Of a DNA stretch of 38,506 bases, positions 1-7,396 are shown one piece after another; positions within the stretch are counted from its first letter, which is position 1, and every line of letters begins with the position of its first letter. Below the pieces are notes generated by a model, which was given only the letters and a program-made list of their open reading frames with translations, was not told the origin of the DNA and searched no databases. The position numbers and the translations under genes were made by a program. Source of the DNA: an uncultured Thiocystis sp. (GTDB taxonomy: Bacteria; Pseudomonadota; Gammaproteobacteria; Chromatiales; Chromatiaceae); NCBI RefSeq assembly GCF_903866365.1, contig NZ_CAIPNF010000288.1, positions 1 through 38,506 on the forward strand. The letters run 5' to 3'.

Positions 1-581
1 CCGCAGTTCGCCGACGCGGGCGACGCGATGGCGGCGCGGGCGGTGCCGCAGCCCGAAGCCGATGTTGCGTTCCACCGACGGATCCGGAATTAGACCGAAA
101 CCCTGGAACGCCATGCCGATGCGCCGCGCCTCTTTATCGCAACGGTCCGCCCCGGCGTCGACACCCGCCCACCATGGATCAGGATCTCGCCGCGGGCGAT
201 CGGCTCGAAGCCGGCGATGGCGCGCGGCAGCGTGGTCTTGCCGCAGCCGCTCGGACCGAGCAGACAGCTGATGGGGCCGTCTTCCAGGACAATGGTGACG
301 TCGCGCGCCTTATGTTGAATGGCATCGCGGGATCGGATGATGGAACGACTGCACAGTATGACCGGGAGTAGGCCAGCCAGTCCGATGGTGAGCGCGGCCG
401 GGGCCGAATCGGCCAGATGCTCGTCGGAGGCCAGTTCGAAAGCGCGCACGGCGAGCGTGTTGAAGTTGAAGTGCCGCAGGATGAGGGTCGCCGGCAGATC
501 CTTCAGAACATCCTCGAAGACCAAGAGCAGGGTGGTCCTCAGATTGCCCCTGAGCATCGGGATGTGCTCCCGCCGCGACAC
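1..581 (-). pseudogene. Relic of an iron(III) ABC transporter: permease tail joined to ATPase start (fbpB-fbpC like)
   Basis: Read on the minus strand, about 581-400 encodes the end of an FbpB-type permease, with the family-typical stretches DLPATLILRHFNFNTLAVRA and ELASDE. The frame runs on without a stop into an ATPase start with the Walker A motif GPSGCGKTT and AIAGFEPI (about 280-200). The ATPase then shifts frame near 125-140. The continuation IGMAFQGFGLIPD, SVERNIGFGL is readable in another frame down to the left edge. The permease has no N-terminal part: its sequence stops matching at about 585. In intact systems FbpB and FbpC are separate inner-membrane proteins that import ferric iron. 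The join of the two, the lost 5' end and the frameshift indicate a decaying gene pair. The rest of the ATPase, if present, lies left of the window. The family call is from motif memory and is fairly secure. Confidence 0.75.
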
Positions 582-603
582 GGCGGCGAATTCGACCGAA
601 TGG

Positions 604-858
604 ATGGTCGGTCAGGCTGGCCAGGCGCTGGAGGCGATCACGACGGCCGTCGACGGGATTTCCGCGACCATGACCCACCTCGCCAGCGCCGCCGAGGAAC
701 AGACCGCAGTGGCCAATGAAATCAATCAGGGGATCGTGGCGATCAGCGATGCCACCCATGAAGGAAGCGCGGGGATGACCCAACTGGAGGCGGCTGGTCG
801 GCAACTGACCCGGCTTGCCGGCGAGTTGCGGGATCAGGCCGGGAGATTCCGGGCCTGA
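604..858 (+). pseudogene. C-terminal fragment of a methyl-accepting chemotaxis protein
   Basis: The last ~85 codons before the stop at 858 read as the distal arm of an MCP cytoplasmic coiled coil: GQALEAITTAVDGI, then the highly typical SAAEEQTAVANEINQGI, and a heptad-rich tail ending AGRFRA. Full chemoreceptors are 500-700 residues, with a sensor, membrane segments, HAMP domain and signalling hairpin tip. None of these is present, and the reading frame upstream of about 600 is antisense to the transporter relic instead. The fragment has no start codon or ribosome-binding site of its own and is probably not functional. It was most likely left behind by a deletion or rearrangement that also removed the 5' part of the transporter gene on the other strand. 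A 5-bp stem (882-886 with 894-898) lies just past the stop but has no T tract. Confidence 0.75.
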
Positions 859-913
859 ACCGAGCCTTTAAGCCCAAGGCCGGCGGGTTGTAACCGCCAG
901 ACACGGTTTTGGG

Positions 914-1660
914 TCAATGCAGCCGCTGCCCCGTACACCAGCGATCGAAGTAACGCTGCATGACCTCGCGCACCTGCGCCGGGTAGTTCAGAACTTCCAT
1001 CTGACCGATACCTTCCCGGAAAAAATCCGGCGCGTCTTCTGGCAGATGCTCGACGATGGCGTCAAAGGCGTCATCCATCAGAGATGGCTGGTGGCTGCGG
1101 GTGGCAACGATGCCGCGATTCAGGAGCAAGACGCGCCAGGGCCGTGCGGGGTTTGTCGTTTCCGACTCCAGCGCGCGTTCGAGGCCGATGCCGTCGATGA
1201 TCTCGTTCATCAGTCCGAAGAGTTCCACTAACTGATCGGGTTCGCGAAGGCTGTTGGCCAATTGGGCGGCGGCGTTGATCACGGGTTCCGGATGCGTCAG
1301 TTCGCCACCTCGGCGCAGTATCCAGCAGCAGAGCGGGAGTGTGAGTTGCTCAAGCGCATGTGCCTGAAGCGGTAGATCGAGACGCTTGCTCAGCGCCGCG
1401 AGCTGGAGGAGCAGATCCATCCCGTGATCGAGGAGAGCCGAGGGTTCCGATCCGGTTGCAGCGCGGAGCGCCTGGGCGGAGTCCGCCAGGCTCTCCTGTT
1501 CGGCCGCGCGGAGGATGTCCAATAAACGTTCGAGTCCAATCAAAAGCACCCGAGGGTTTGGCTCGATGGGAGTCTTCGACTCCTCGAAGGCACGTTGAAT
1601 CTCGTCGCCCGGTTCGACGAGCTGATCTGCGATGTAGGACATATCGATAGGTGGCAGCAT
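914..1660 (-). CDS. Hypothetical protein, 248 aa, helical
   Basis: An uninterrupted frame with strong GC3 bias and normal composition. I do not recognise a named family. The product is Leu/Glu/Ala-rich and looks all-helical (for example RVLLIGLERLLDILRAAEQ and DHGMDLLLQLAALSKRLDL). It has a Cys-Cys pair (LPLCCWILRRGGEL) and a C-terminal section rich in aromatic and acidic residues (DAPDFFREGIGQMEVLNYP). There is no signal peptide or membrane segment, so it is probably cytosolic. The start at 1660 is preceded by a weak purine-rich stretch (about 1673-1679). An alternative ATG is at 1642. It stands alone on the minus strand, divergent from rnm. The 210-bp space between them has two short palindromes, at 1691-1704 and 1749-1762. 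Confidence 0.7.
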   Translation of the reverse strand: MLPPIDMSYIADQLVEPGDEIQRAFEESKTPIEPNPRVLLIGLERLLDILRAAEQESLADSAQALRAATGSEPSALLDHGMDLLLQLAALSKRLDLPLQAHALEQLTLPLCCWILRRGGELTHPEPVINAAAQLANSLREPDQLVELFGLMNEIIDGIGLERALESETTNPARPWRVLLLNRGIVATRSHQPSLMDDAFDAIVEHLPEDAPDFFREGIGQMEVLNYPAQVREVMQRYFDRWCTGQRLH

Positions 1661-1870
1661 GATGGTCGAGCATCTCTTGACGAAAAAGACGGCGCAATTG
1701 CGCCTGAGCTTATACCGAATCCAGAGTGAATTGCATGGTTGTGAGTGGCCGCAACCTTGCGGTTAGCCTCGACGCTTGGTTGGGACTTGATATAGAAGCA
1801 TAGCAACTCGATGTGTCTCCGTCCGGGTTCTGCGCTCACGCGGTCTCCCGCCTTCGGGTAAACTAGACCG

Positions 1871-2770
1871 ATGAACTCAATTTATGATTTACATACGCAT
1901 TCGACGGCATCCGACGGTACCCTGACGCCTGGCCTGTTGGTGCGGCGAGCCGCGGCGGCTGGCGTGACCGTTCTCGCGCTCACCGATCACGATACGACCG
2001 AAGGACTGGCGGAAGCCGGCGCGGTGGCACGCGAACTGGGCATTACGCTGATTCCGGGCGTCGAGATCTCGGTCACCTGGGGTGCGCGAACCGTGCATAT
2101 CGTGGGTCTGAATCTGGAGATCGACAATCCGGCGCTTCAGACCGGGCTCGCGGGTTTGATGGATTTTCGTGCCTGGCGGGCCGAGGAAATCGGACGCCGA
2201 CTTGCCAAGCATGGGATTGAGCAAGCCTATGAAGGGGCGAAGGCGCTCTCCAACGGTGTCTTGATTGGGCGTACCCACTTTGCCCGTTTTCTGGTCCATC
2301 GGCGGCTGGCGGCCGACACCGGCGATGTCTTCAAACGCTTTCTCACCAATGGCAAGCCGGGCTATGTCGCTGGTCAATGGGCAACCCTGGAGGCGGCGGT
2401 TGGCTGGATCCGCGCGGCTGGCGGTCAGGCGGTGGTTGCCCATCCGGCCCGCTATGGGCTGACCCGCACGCGGGTGCAGGCGCTGCTGGGCGAATTTCGC
2501 GAGCACGGCGGGGTGGCGATCGAGGTGGTGACGGGCAGTCACAGTCGGGATGACGCCTTTACCTTTGCGCGCCATGCCCGTGAGCAGCATCTGCTCGCTT
2601 CGGCGGGATCGGATTTTCACGGGCCGGAGAATCCCTGGCTCGAACTCGGTCGTCTTCCACCGCTGCCGGAGGATTGCACGCCAATCTGGCATGATTGGCG
2701 CCACCTGGCACGCGACTTCGACCCGGCACTGGCCAAACCCGGCGTGTTTCGCACACTGCTGGGAGGATAA
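1871..2770 (+). CDS. rnm: PHP-domain 5'-3' exoribonuclease / 3',5'-nucleotide bisphosphate phosphatase (RNase AM)
   Basis: The protein opens with the PHP metal-site motif DLHTHSTASDG, followed by LTDHDTTEG, PGVEIS and later SDFHGP. These His/Asp clusters bind the catalytic metals. The length (299 aa) and motif order match the YciV/TrpH-like family. In E. coli this protein (RNase AM) trims the 5' ends of rRNAs and degrades short oligonucleotides and 3',5'-bisphosphates. The ATG at 1871 is followed at once by the conserved first PHP motif, so the start is well fixed. A TAAACT box ends a few bases upstream. The stop at 2770 is 11 bp before yciO, which is also its neighbour in E. coli, so the two are probably co-transcribed. 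Confidence 0.93.
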   Translation: MNSIYDLHTHSTASDGTLTPGLLVRRAAAAGVTVLALTDHDTTEGLAEAGAVARELGITLIPGVEISVTWGARTVHIVGLNLEIDNPALQTGLAGLMDFRAWRAEEIGRRLAKHGIEQAYEGAKALSNGVLIGRTHFARFLVHRRLAADTGDVFKRFLTNGKPGYVAGQWATLEAAVGWIRAAGGQAVVAHPARYGLTRTRVQALLGEFREHGGVAIEVVTGSHSRDDAFTFARHAREQHLLASAGSDFHGPENPWLELGRLPPLPEDCTPIWHDWRHLARDFDPALAKPGVFRTLLGG

Positions 2771-2781
2771 ACAACTGGAAT

Positions 2782-3405
2782 ATGGCGCAATTCTTTCAAA
2801 TCCATCCGGAAAACCCGCAGGCGCGGCTGGTGCGCCGCACGGTCGAGATTCTGCTGGAAGGCGGCGTGGTGGTCTATCCGACCGATTCCTCCTATGCCCT
2901 GGGCTGCCAGATCGGCGAGAAATCGGCCATGGAGCGTATCCGCCGCATCCGTCGGCTGGACGACAAGCACAATTTCACCCTGGTCTGCCGCGATCTCTCC
3001 GAGATCACCACCTATGCCCGCATCGACAACCAAGCGTTCCGGCTCCTGAAAACCCTGACGCCCGGCCCCTACACCTTCATTCACGAGGCCACCAAGCAAG
3101 TGCCGCGACGCCTGCTGCACCCTAAGCGCAAGGCGATCGGCATCCGCGTGCCCGATCATGAAATCTGTCGCGCGCTGCTGACCGAACTCAATCAACCCAT
3201 CCTGAGCACCACGCTGATCCTGCCGGATGACGATCAACCGCTGACGGATCCCTATGAAATGCGCGAACTGCTCGACAAGCATGTCGACCTGGTGATCGAC
3301 GGCGGTTTCTGCGGCCTGGAGCCGACGACTGTGGTGGACATGACCGCCGACCCCCCGGCGCTGGTCCGACTTGGCAAGGGCGACGCGACTCTCTTCGAGG
3401 AATAA
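2782..3405 (+). CDS. yciO: YciO, Sua5/YrdC/YciO-family protein
   Basis: 207 aa, and similar throughout to E. coli YciO: FFQIHPENPQARLVRRTVEI at the start, then VVYPTDSSYALGC (nucleotide/threonylcarbamoyl pocket of the Sua5/YrdC fold), HNFTLVCRDLSE, TPGPYTFI and GLEPTTVVDMT. YrdC and Sua5 make threonylcarbamoyl-AMP for the tRNA t6A modification. YciO has the same fold but its in vivo role is less certain. It is a single-domain cytosolic protein without the Sua5 C-terminal domain. The frame is open further upstream, but ATG 2782 gives the family N-terminus. The stop overlaps the next start as TAATG (3403-3407), indicating translational coupling with the M50 protease. Confidence 0.93.
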   Translation: MAQFFQIHPENPQARLVRRTVEILLEGGVVVYPTDSSYALGCQIGEKSAMERIRRIRRLDDKHNFTLVCRDLSEITTYARIDNQAFRLLKTLTPGPYTFIHEATKQVPRRLLHPKRKAIGIRVPDHEICRALLTELNQPILSTTLILPDDDQPLTDPYEMRELLDKHVDLVIDGGFCGLEPTTVVDMTADPPALVRLGKGDATLFEE

Positions 3406-4091
3406 TGGAAACGCTGAATCAGCTGCAACTCCTGGCCGTGCTGGCCATCCCGGTCATTTTCGCAATCACCGTGCACGAGGCCGCCCACGGCTGGGTCGCC
3501 AATCGGCTGGGCGACAAGACCGCCTTCATGCTCGGGCGCGTGACCTTCAACCCTATCCGGCATATCGATCTGGTCGGGACCATCCTGGTACCCACGATCA
3601 CCTATCTCTTCACCAGTATGTTCGGCACCGGAATCCTGTTCGGTTGGGCCAAGCCGGTGCCGGTCAATTGGCGCAATTTGCGTCATCCCCGGCGCGATAT
3701 GGCGCTGGTGGCGGTCGCCGGGCCGAGCGCCAACCTCATCATGGCGCTGCTCTGGGGGCTAATGATCCAACTGGGTCTGCTGCTCATGCCGACCAGTCAA
3801 TGGGTGGGAGGGCTTTTGAAAGCGATGGGCGCCGCCGGCATCCTGATCAACGTCTTCCTGATGGTCCTGAATCTGGTGCCGCTGTTGCCCCTGGACGGCG
3901 GACGGGTGCTGAATGCGCTCTTGCCGCCACGCCTTGCCGTCTGGTTTTCCCGGCTGGAGCCCTTCGGACTCGTCATCCTGCTAGCGCTGCTGGCCACTGG
4001 ATTGCTCGGTTCCATTCTGTTTCCGCTCGTGATCGGCGTCGTCGATCTCCTGCCTGGCGCCGGCGCCGTGAAAACACTCTTCCATTTCTGA
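3405..4091 (+). CDS. Site-2 protease family membrane metalloprotease (peptidase M50)
   Basis: 228-aa polytopic membrane protein. The zinc motif HEAAH lies at residues 24-28 in the first membrane segment. The third zinc ligand is in the late motif NLVPLLPLDGGR. A further hydrophobic segment carries VAGPSANLIMALLWGL. This is the minimal S2P form (YwhC-like), without PDZ or CBS domains. S2P enzymes cut substrates inside the membrane; the substrate of this one cannot be told from sequence. The ATG overlaps the yciO stop, and trpS begins 14 bp downstream, so rnm-yciO-M50-trpS looks like one operon. All catalytic residues are present. Confidence 0.92.
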   Translation: METLNQLQLLAVLAIPVIFAITVHEAAHGWVANRLGDKTAFMLGRVTFNPIRHIDLVGTILVPTITYLFTSMFGTGILFGWAKPVPVNWRNLRHPRRDMALVAVAGPSANLIMALLWGLMIQLGLLLMPTSQWVGGLLKAMGAAGILINVFLMVLNLVPLLPLDGGRVLNALLPPRLAVWFSRLEPFGLVILLALLATGLLGSILFPLVIGVVDLLPGAGAVKTLFHF

Positions 4092-4105
4092 CGCGAGGTT
4101 CCCCC

Positions 4106-5317
4106 TTGGCTTCTGCCTCCGCACAACACGCGCGCGTGCTTTCGGGCATGCGTCCCACGGGCCGGCTGCATCTCGGCCACTATCATGGCGTCCTCAAAAA
4201 CTGGCTGGAGTTGCAGCACGAGTACGAGTGCTTCTTCTTTGTCGCCGACTGGCACGCGCTCACCACCCATTACGAGGATCCTTCGATCATCCCGGAGAGC
4301 ACCCACGAACTGGTGATCGACTGGCTGGCCGCCGGGATCAATCCGGGCTCGGCGACCATCTTCGTCCAGTCGCGGGTGCCCGAGCATGCCGAGCTGCATC
4401 TGCTGCTCTCCATGATCACCCCGCTGGGCTGGCTGGAACGGGTACCGACCTACAAGGATCAGCAGGAACGGCTCAAGGAGCGGGATCTGGCGACCTATGG
4501 TTTTCTCGGGTATCCGCTGCTCCAAAGCGCCGACATCCTCGTCTACAAGGCCGGACAGGTGCCGGTGGGCGAGGATCAGGTCGCCCATGTCGAATTGACC
4601 CGCGAGGTCGCGCGCCGCTTCAATCATCTCTATGGACGCGAGCCGGGCTTCGAGGACAAGGCCGAGGAGGCCAAGCGCAAGATGGGCAAGAAGAACGCCA
4701 AGCTCTTCGACAGCCTCAAGCGCCGCTATCAGGAACAAGGCGATCAGGAGGCGCTGGAGGTCGCCCGCGCGCTGATCGAGGGGCAGGGCAATATCACGCT
4801 CTCCGACCGCGAGCGTCTGTTCGGCTATCTGGAGGGCGGCGGGCGCGTGATCCTGCCCGAGCCGCAACCGCTGCTCACCAAGGCGTCCAAAATGCCGGGT
4901 CTGGACGGGCAGAAGATGTCCAAGTCCTACCGCAACACCATCTCGTTGCGGGACACGCCCGCCGAGGTCGAAAAGGCGCTGCGGACCATGCCGACCGACC
5001 CCGCCCGTGTGCGCCGCACCGATCCCGGCGAGCCGGAAAAGTGCCCGGTGTGGCAGTTCCATCAGGTGTATTCCAACGAGTCCGTGCGCGACTGGGTCCA
5101 GCAGGGTTGCCGTTCGGCGGGGATCGGCTGTCTCGAATGCAAACAGCCCATCGTCGACGGCGTGCTCGCCGAGCTGATGCCGATTCAGGCCCGCGCGCTG
5201 GAATACGAGGCCCAGCCCGAACTGGTGCGCAGCGTCCTCAACGAGGGTTGCGAGAAGGCGCGCGATGTTGCACGCGAGACCTTGCAAGAGGTGCGTCATG
5301 CCATGTCGCTGCTGTGA
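4106..5317 (+). CDS. trpS: Tryptophanyl-tRNA synthetase
   Basis: Class I aminoacyl-tRNA synthetase charging tRNA-Trp. The HIGH-type motif is HLGHYHG, in the context LSGMRPTGRLHLGHYHG. The KMSKS motif is intact in LDGQKMSKSYRNTISL. The protein is 403 aa, longer than the 334-aa E. coli enzyme. An insertion before the KMSKS region (RKMGKKNAKLFDSLKRRYQE and following) resembles the long TrpS type of pseudomonads. The start is not ATG: TTG 4106 lies ~7 nt after GAGG (4095-4098) and gives the expected N-terminus. GTG 4136 is the alternative. The frame stays open far upstream, but that part is the shadow of the protease gene. Confidence 0.93.
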   Translation: MASASAQHARVLSGMRPTGRLHLGHYHGVLKNWLELQHEYECFFFVADWHALTTHYEDPSIIPESTHELVIDWLAAGINPGSATIFVQSRVPEHAELHLLLSMITPLGWLERVPTYKDQQERLKERDLATYGFLGYPLLQSADILVYKAGQVPVGEDQVAHVELTREVARRFNHLYGREPGFEDKAEEAKRKMGKKNAKLFDSLKRRYQEQGDQEALEVARALIEGQGNITLSDRERLFGYLEGGGRVILPEPQPLLTKASKMPGLDGQKMSKSYRNTISLRDTPAEVEKALRTMPTDPARVRRTDPGEPEKCPVWQFHQVYSNESVRDWVQQGCRSAGIGCLECKQPIVDGVLAELMPIQARALEYEAQPELVRSVLNEGCEKARDVARETLQEVRHAMSLL

Positions 5318-5388
5318 CGGGCAAATTCCGAGACCAAAGAAGATGGTGTTTCTCGCGGAAGCACCGAGGATCCTAAATCTGGCATTTG

Positions 5389-5427
5389 GAACCGCAAAGG
5401 CGCAAAGGAAACGAAGAAAAACAAAGG
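5389..5427 (+). repeat. Degenerate CGCAAAGG-type direct repeat in the scpA leader
   Basis: AACCGCAAAGGCGCAAAGG is followed by two more degraded units (AAACGAAG, AAACAAAGG) ending directly at the scpA start codon. Repeats of the general form AACCGCAAAGRCGCAAAGG are familiar as short dispersed elements in many bacterial genomes. The last unit could double as a poorly spaced ribosome-binding site. Confidence 0.5.
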
Positions 5428-6306
5428 ATGGAATCGATCAATACCACTGCTGGCGCAACGCTGCCGGAAGCCATGATCCAGGCTGGCGCTATAACACCGT
5501 TGCCGCTGGCCATGGTGCGGGGCGCGCCGCTCCTGAAGCTTCCGCTGGATCTCTATATCCCGCCGGACGCGCTGGAGGTCTTTCTCGACGCCTTCGAGGG
5601 ACCGCTCGACCTGCTGCTCTATCTGATCAAGCGCCAGAATCTCGATATTCTGGACATCTCGATCGCCGACATTACCGCGCAATACATGGAATACGTGGAT
5701 CTGATGACCGAACTGCGGCTGGAACTGGCGGCCGAGTATCTGGTCATGGCCGCCATGCTGGCCGAGATCAAATCGCGCATGCTGCTGCCGCGTTCCAGCG
5801 AGGCGGGAGAGGACGAGGAGGGCGACCCGCGCGCCGAGCTGATCCGCCGTCTTCAGGAATACGAGCGTTTCAAGCAGGCCGCCCAGGATCTCGACGCCTT
5901 GCCGCGACTGGAGCGGGATGTCTTCGCCGTCCATGCCGAGATCCCGCCGGGCCATTCGCAACGGGTGCCGCCCGAGGTCGATCTGCGCGAACTGCTGCTG
6001 GCGCTGCGTGGCGTACTCTCGCGCGCCGACCTCTTCACCAGCCACCGGGTCGAAAAGGAATCGCTCTCGCTGCGCGAGCGCATGTCTCGGGTCATGGAAC
6101 GACTGCACGGCGGCGGCTTTCTCTGTTTTACCGATTTGTTCGAGCTGGACGAAGGTCGTCCGGGCGCGGTCGTGACCTTTCTGGCCCTGCTGGAACTGAT
6201 CAAATCCAGCATCCTGGAATTGGTCCAAACCGAGCCCTACGCGCCCATCCATGTCCGGCTGCGCGAGTCGGCACACCCGGAGCCCGATGACCTCGCCCTC
6301 GCTTAA
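5428..6306 (+). CDS. scpA: Segregation and condensation protein A
   Basis: ScpA is the kleisin subunit that bridges the SMC heads and binds ScpB in the SMC-ScpAB complex. The diagnostic N-terminal stretch is FEGPLDLLLYLIKRQNLDIL, followed by IADITAQYMEY and LAAEYLVMAAMLAEIKSRML. The C-terminal winged helix includes VVTFLALLELIKSSIL. The protein is 292 aa from ATG 5428. A second in-frame ATG at 5474, preceded by GGAAG, is possible and would remove a leader not conserved in the family. The gene starts 110 bp after trpS. scpB begins inside its last codons (20-nt overlap), as is typical for this pair. Confidence 0.93.
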   Translation: MESINTTAGATLPEAMIQAGAITPLPLAMVRGAPLLKLPLDLYIPPDALEVFLDAFEGPLDLLLYLIKRQNLDILDISIADITAQYMEYVDLMTELRLELAAEYLVMAAMLAEIKSRMLLPRSSEAGEDEEGDPRAELIRRLQEYERFKQAAQDLDALPRLERDVFAVHAEIPPGHSQRVPPEVDLRELLLALRGVLSRADLFTSHRVEKESLSLRERMSRVMERLHGGGFLCFTDLFELDEGRPGAVVTFLALLELIKSSILELVQTEPYAPIHVRLRESAHPEPDDLALA

Positions 6307-6874
6307 ACAGATCGCCGAGGCCGCGTTGATCGCCTTCGGCGGTCCACTGACTCTGGACCGCATGCTGGAGTTGTTCCCCGAGGAGGAGCGCCCGGAGCGG
6401 ACTCAACTCCTGGACGCGATTCGGGAACTGGAGACCGACTATCGAACGCGCGGGATCGAACTCGTGGAGATCGCCGGCGGTTTTCGCATCCAGGTGCGCG
6501 CGAGCGTGGCGCCTTGGGTCGCGCGTCTGTGGGACGAAAAGGCGCCGCGTTATTCGCGCGCGCTGCTGGAGACGCTGTCGTTGATCGCCTACCGCCAACC
6601 CATCACCCGTGGCGAGATCGAGGACATCCGCGGGGTCGCCGTCAGCACCAACATCATTAAGACGCTCACCGAGCGCGAGTGGGTACGGGTGGTCGGACAT
6701 CGCGACGTGCCCGGACGGCCCGCGCTCTATGCCACCACCCGTAAATTCCTGGATTATTTCGGCCTGCGTTCGCTCAACGACCTGCCGCCGCTGGCCGCGA
6801 TCCGCGACCCCGATTCATTCCTGGGCGAGGAGTTGACGTTGAGCGATCCCAAGTTCGAGGTGCCGGATCGTTAG
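6287..6874 (+). CDS. scpB: Segregation and condensation protein B
   Basis: 195-aa ScpB, which dimerises through winged-helix domains and stabilises the ScpA-SMC complex. Family motifs are ALLETLSLIAYRQPITRGEI, IRGVAVSTNIIKTL, GHRDVPGRPALYATT and FLDYFGL. The start ATG 6287 lies within scpA. An upstream in-frame start at 6251 would add 12 residues of non-family sequence. The gene ends 45 bp before the convergent hydrogenase protease gene. No clear hairpin terminator is seen in that gap. Confidence 0.93.
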   Translation: MTSPSLKQIAEAALIAFGGPLTLDRMLELFPEEERPERTQLLDAIRELETDYRTRGIELVEIAGGFRIQVRASVAPWVARLWDEKAPRYSRALLETLSLIAYRQPITRGEIEDIRGVAVSTNIIKTLTEREWVRVVGHRDVPGRPALYATTRKFLDYFGLRSLNDLPPLAAIRDPDSFLGEELTLSDPKFEVPDR

Positions 6875-6919
6875 ATACGGTTCGTGCCTCACCGACGTCT
6901 TGCGCGGGTGCGGTAGGGA

Positions 6920-7387
6920 TTACGCTATTGCAAATGTTGATGTTTCGCCGCGCATCAGCCGGTCGACCCAATCCAACATCTTTTCCATCGCCATCTCGCC
7001 GATCGGGGTCAGGCAATAATTAGAGTAGTCGAAGGAGTCGCCGCCGGCGGAGACCAGAAAACTCTCGGGCACGCGCCCGTAGAGGGTCTCGCACCAGGCC
7101 AAGAGTTCCCGCGGATCGAGAAAGTGGGCCATGGTCGAGAGGGCGTGGGCGTCGGGCGCGAGCCGCTGGCAGCGGACCTCGCCCGGTGCGGCATCCACGG
7201 CGGCATCGAGAAAGATCACCCGGTCCTGCTCCGCGATGTCGGCGACCAGCTCGGCGGTGAGGATATGACGTGACATCACCTCCACGCCCGCCGGAACCCC
7301 CGTGTTTTCCAGTCGGTCCGCAACCAGCGGACCGAGTGCGTCGTCGCCCCGGATGGGGCTGCCATAACCGATAATCAGAATCTTCAT
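6920..7387 (-). CDS. hoxW: NiFe-hydrogenase maturation protease (HoxW-like)
   Basis: 155 aa, of the HycI/HyaD/HoxW endopeptidase family. The N-terminus carries the signature GYGSPIRGDDALGP (nickel-sensing acidic residue and glycine loop), followed by VIFLDAAVDAAPGEV. These proteases remove the C-terminal extension of the large subunit once nickel is inserted. It starts 9 bp after hoxH, whose C-terminus has the cleavable extension, so HoxH is the expected substrate. The symbol is inferred from this position. It is the last gene of the operon. Confidence 0.88.
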   Translation of the reverse strand: MKILIIGYGSPIRGDDALGPLVADRLENTGVPAGVEVMSRHILTAELVADIAEQDRVIFLDAAVDAAPGEVRCQRLAPDAHALSTMAHFLDPRELLAWCETLYGRVPESFLVSAGGDSFDYSNYCLTPIGEMAMEKMLDWVDRLMRGETSTFAIA

Positions 7388-7396
7388 GGGCGGCGC

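Noticed and set aside
882-898. Hairpin after the chemoreceptor fragment as a terminator
   Set aside because: Only a 5-bp stem and no T tract.
1691-1762. Palindromes GGCGCAATTGCGCC and CCGCAACCTTGCGG as operators of rnm or the unknown gene
   Set aside because: Short palindromes are frequent in GC-rich DNA and no repeat or known site supports them.
3797-5299. Long open frame on the minus strand opposite trpS (~500 codons)
   Set aside because: It is the antisense shadow of trpS in GC-rich DNA and shows no family motifs.
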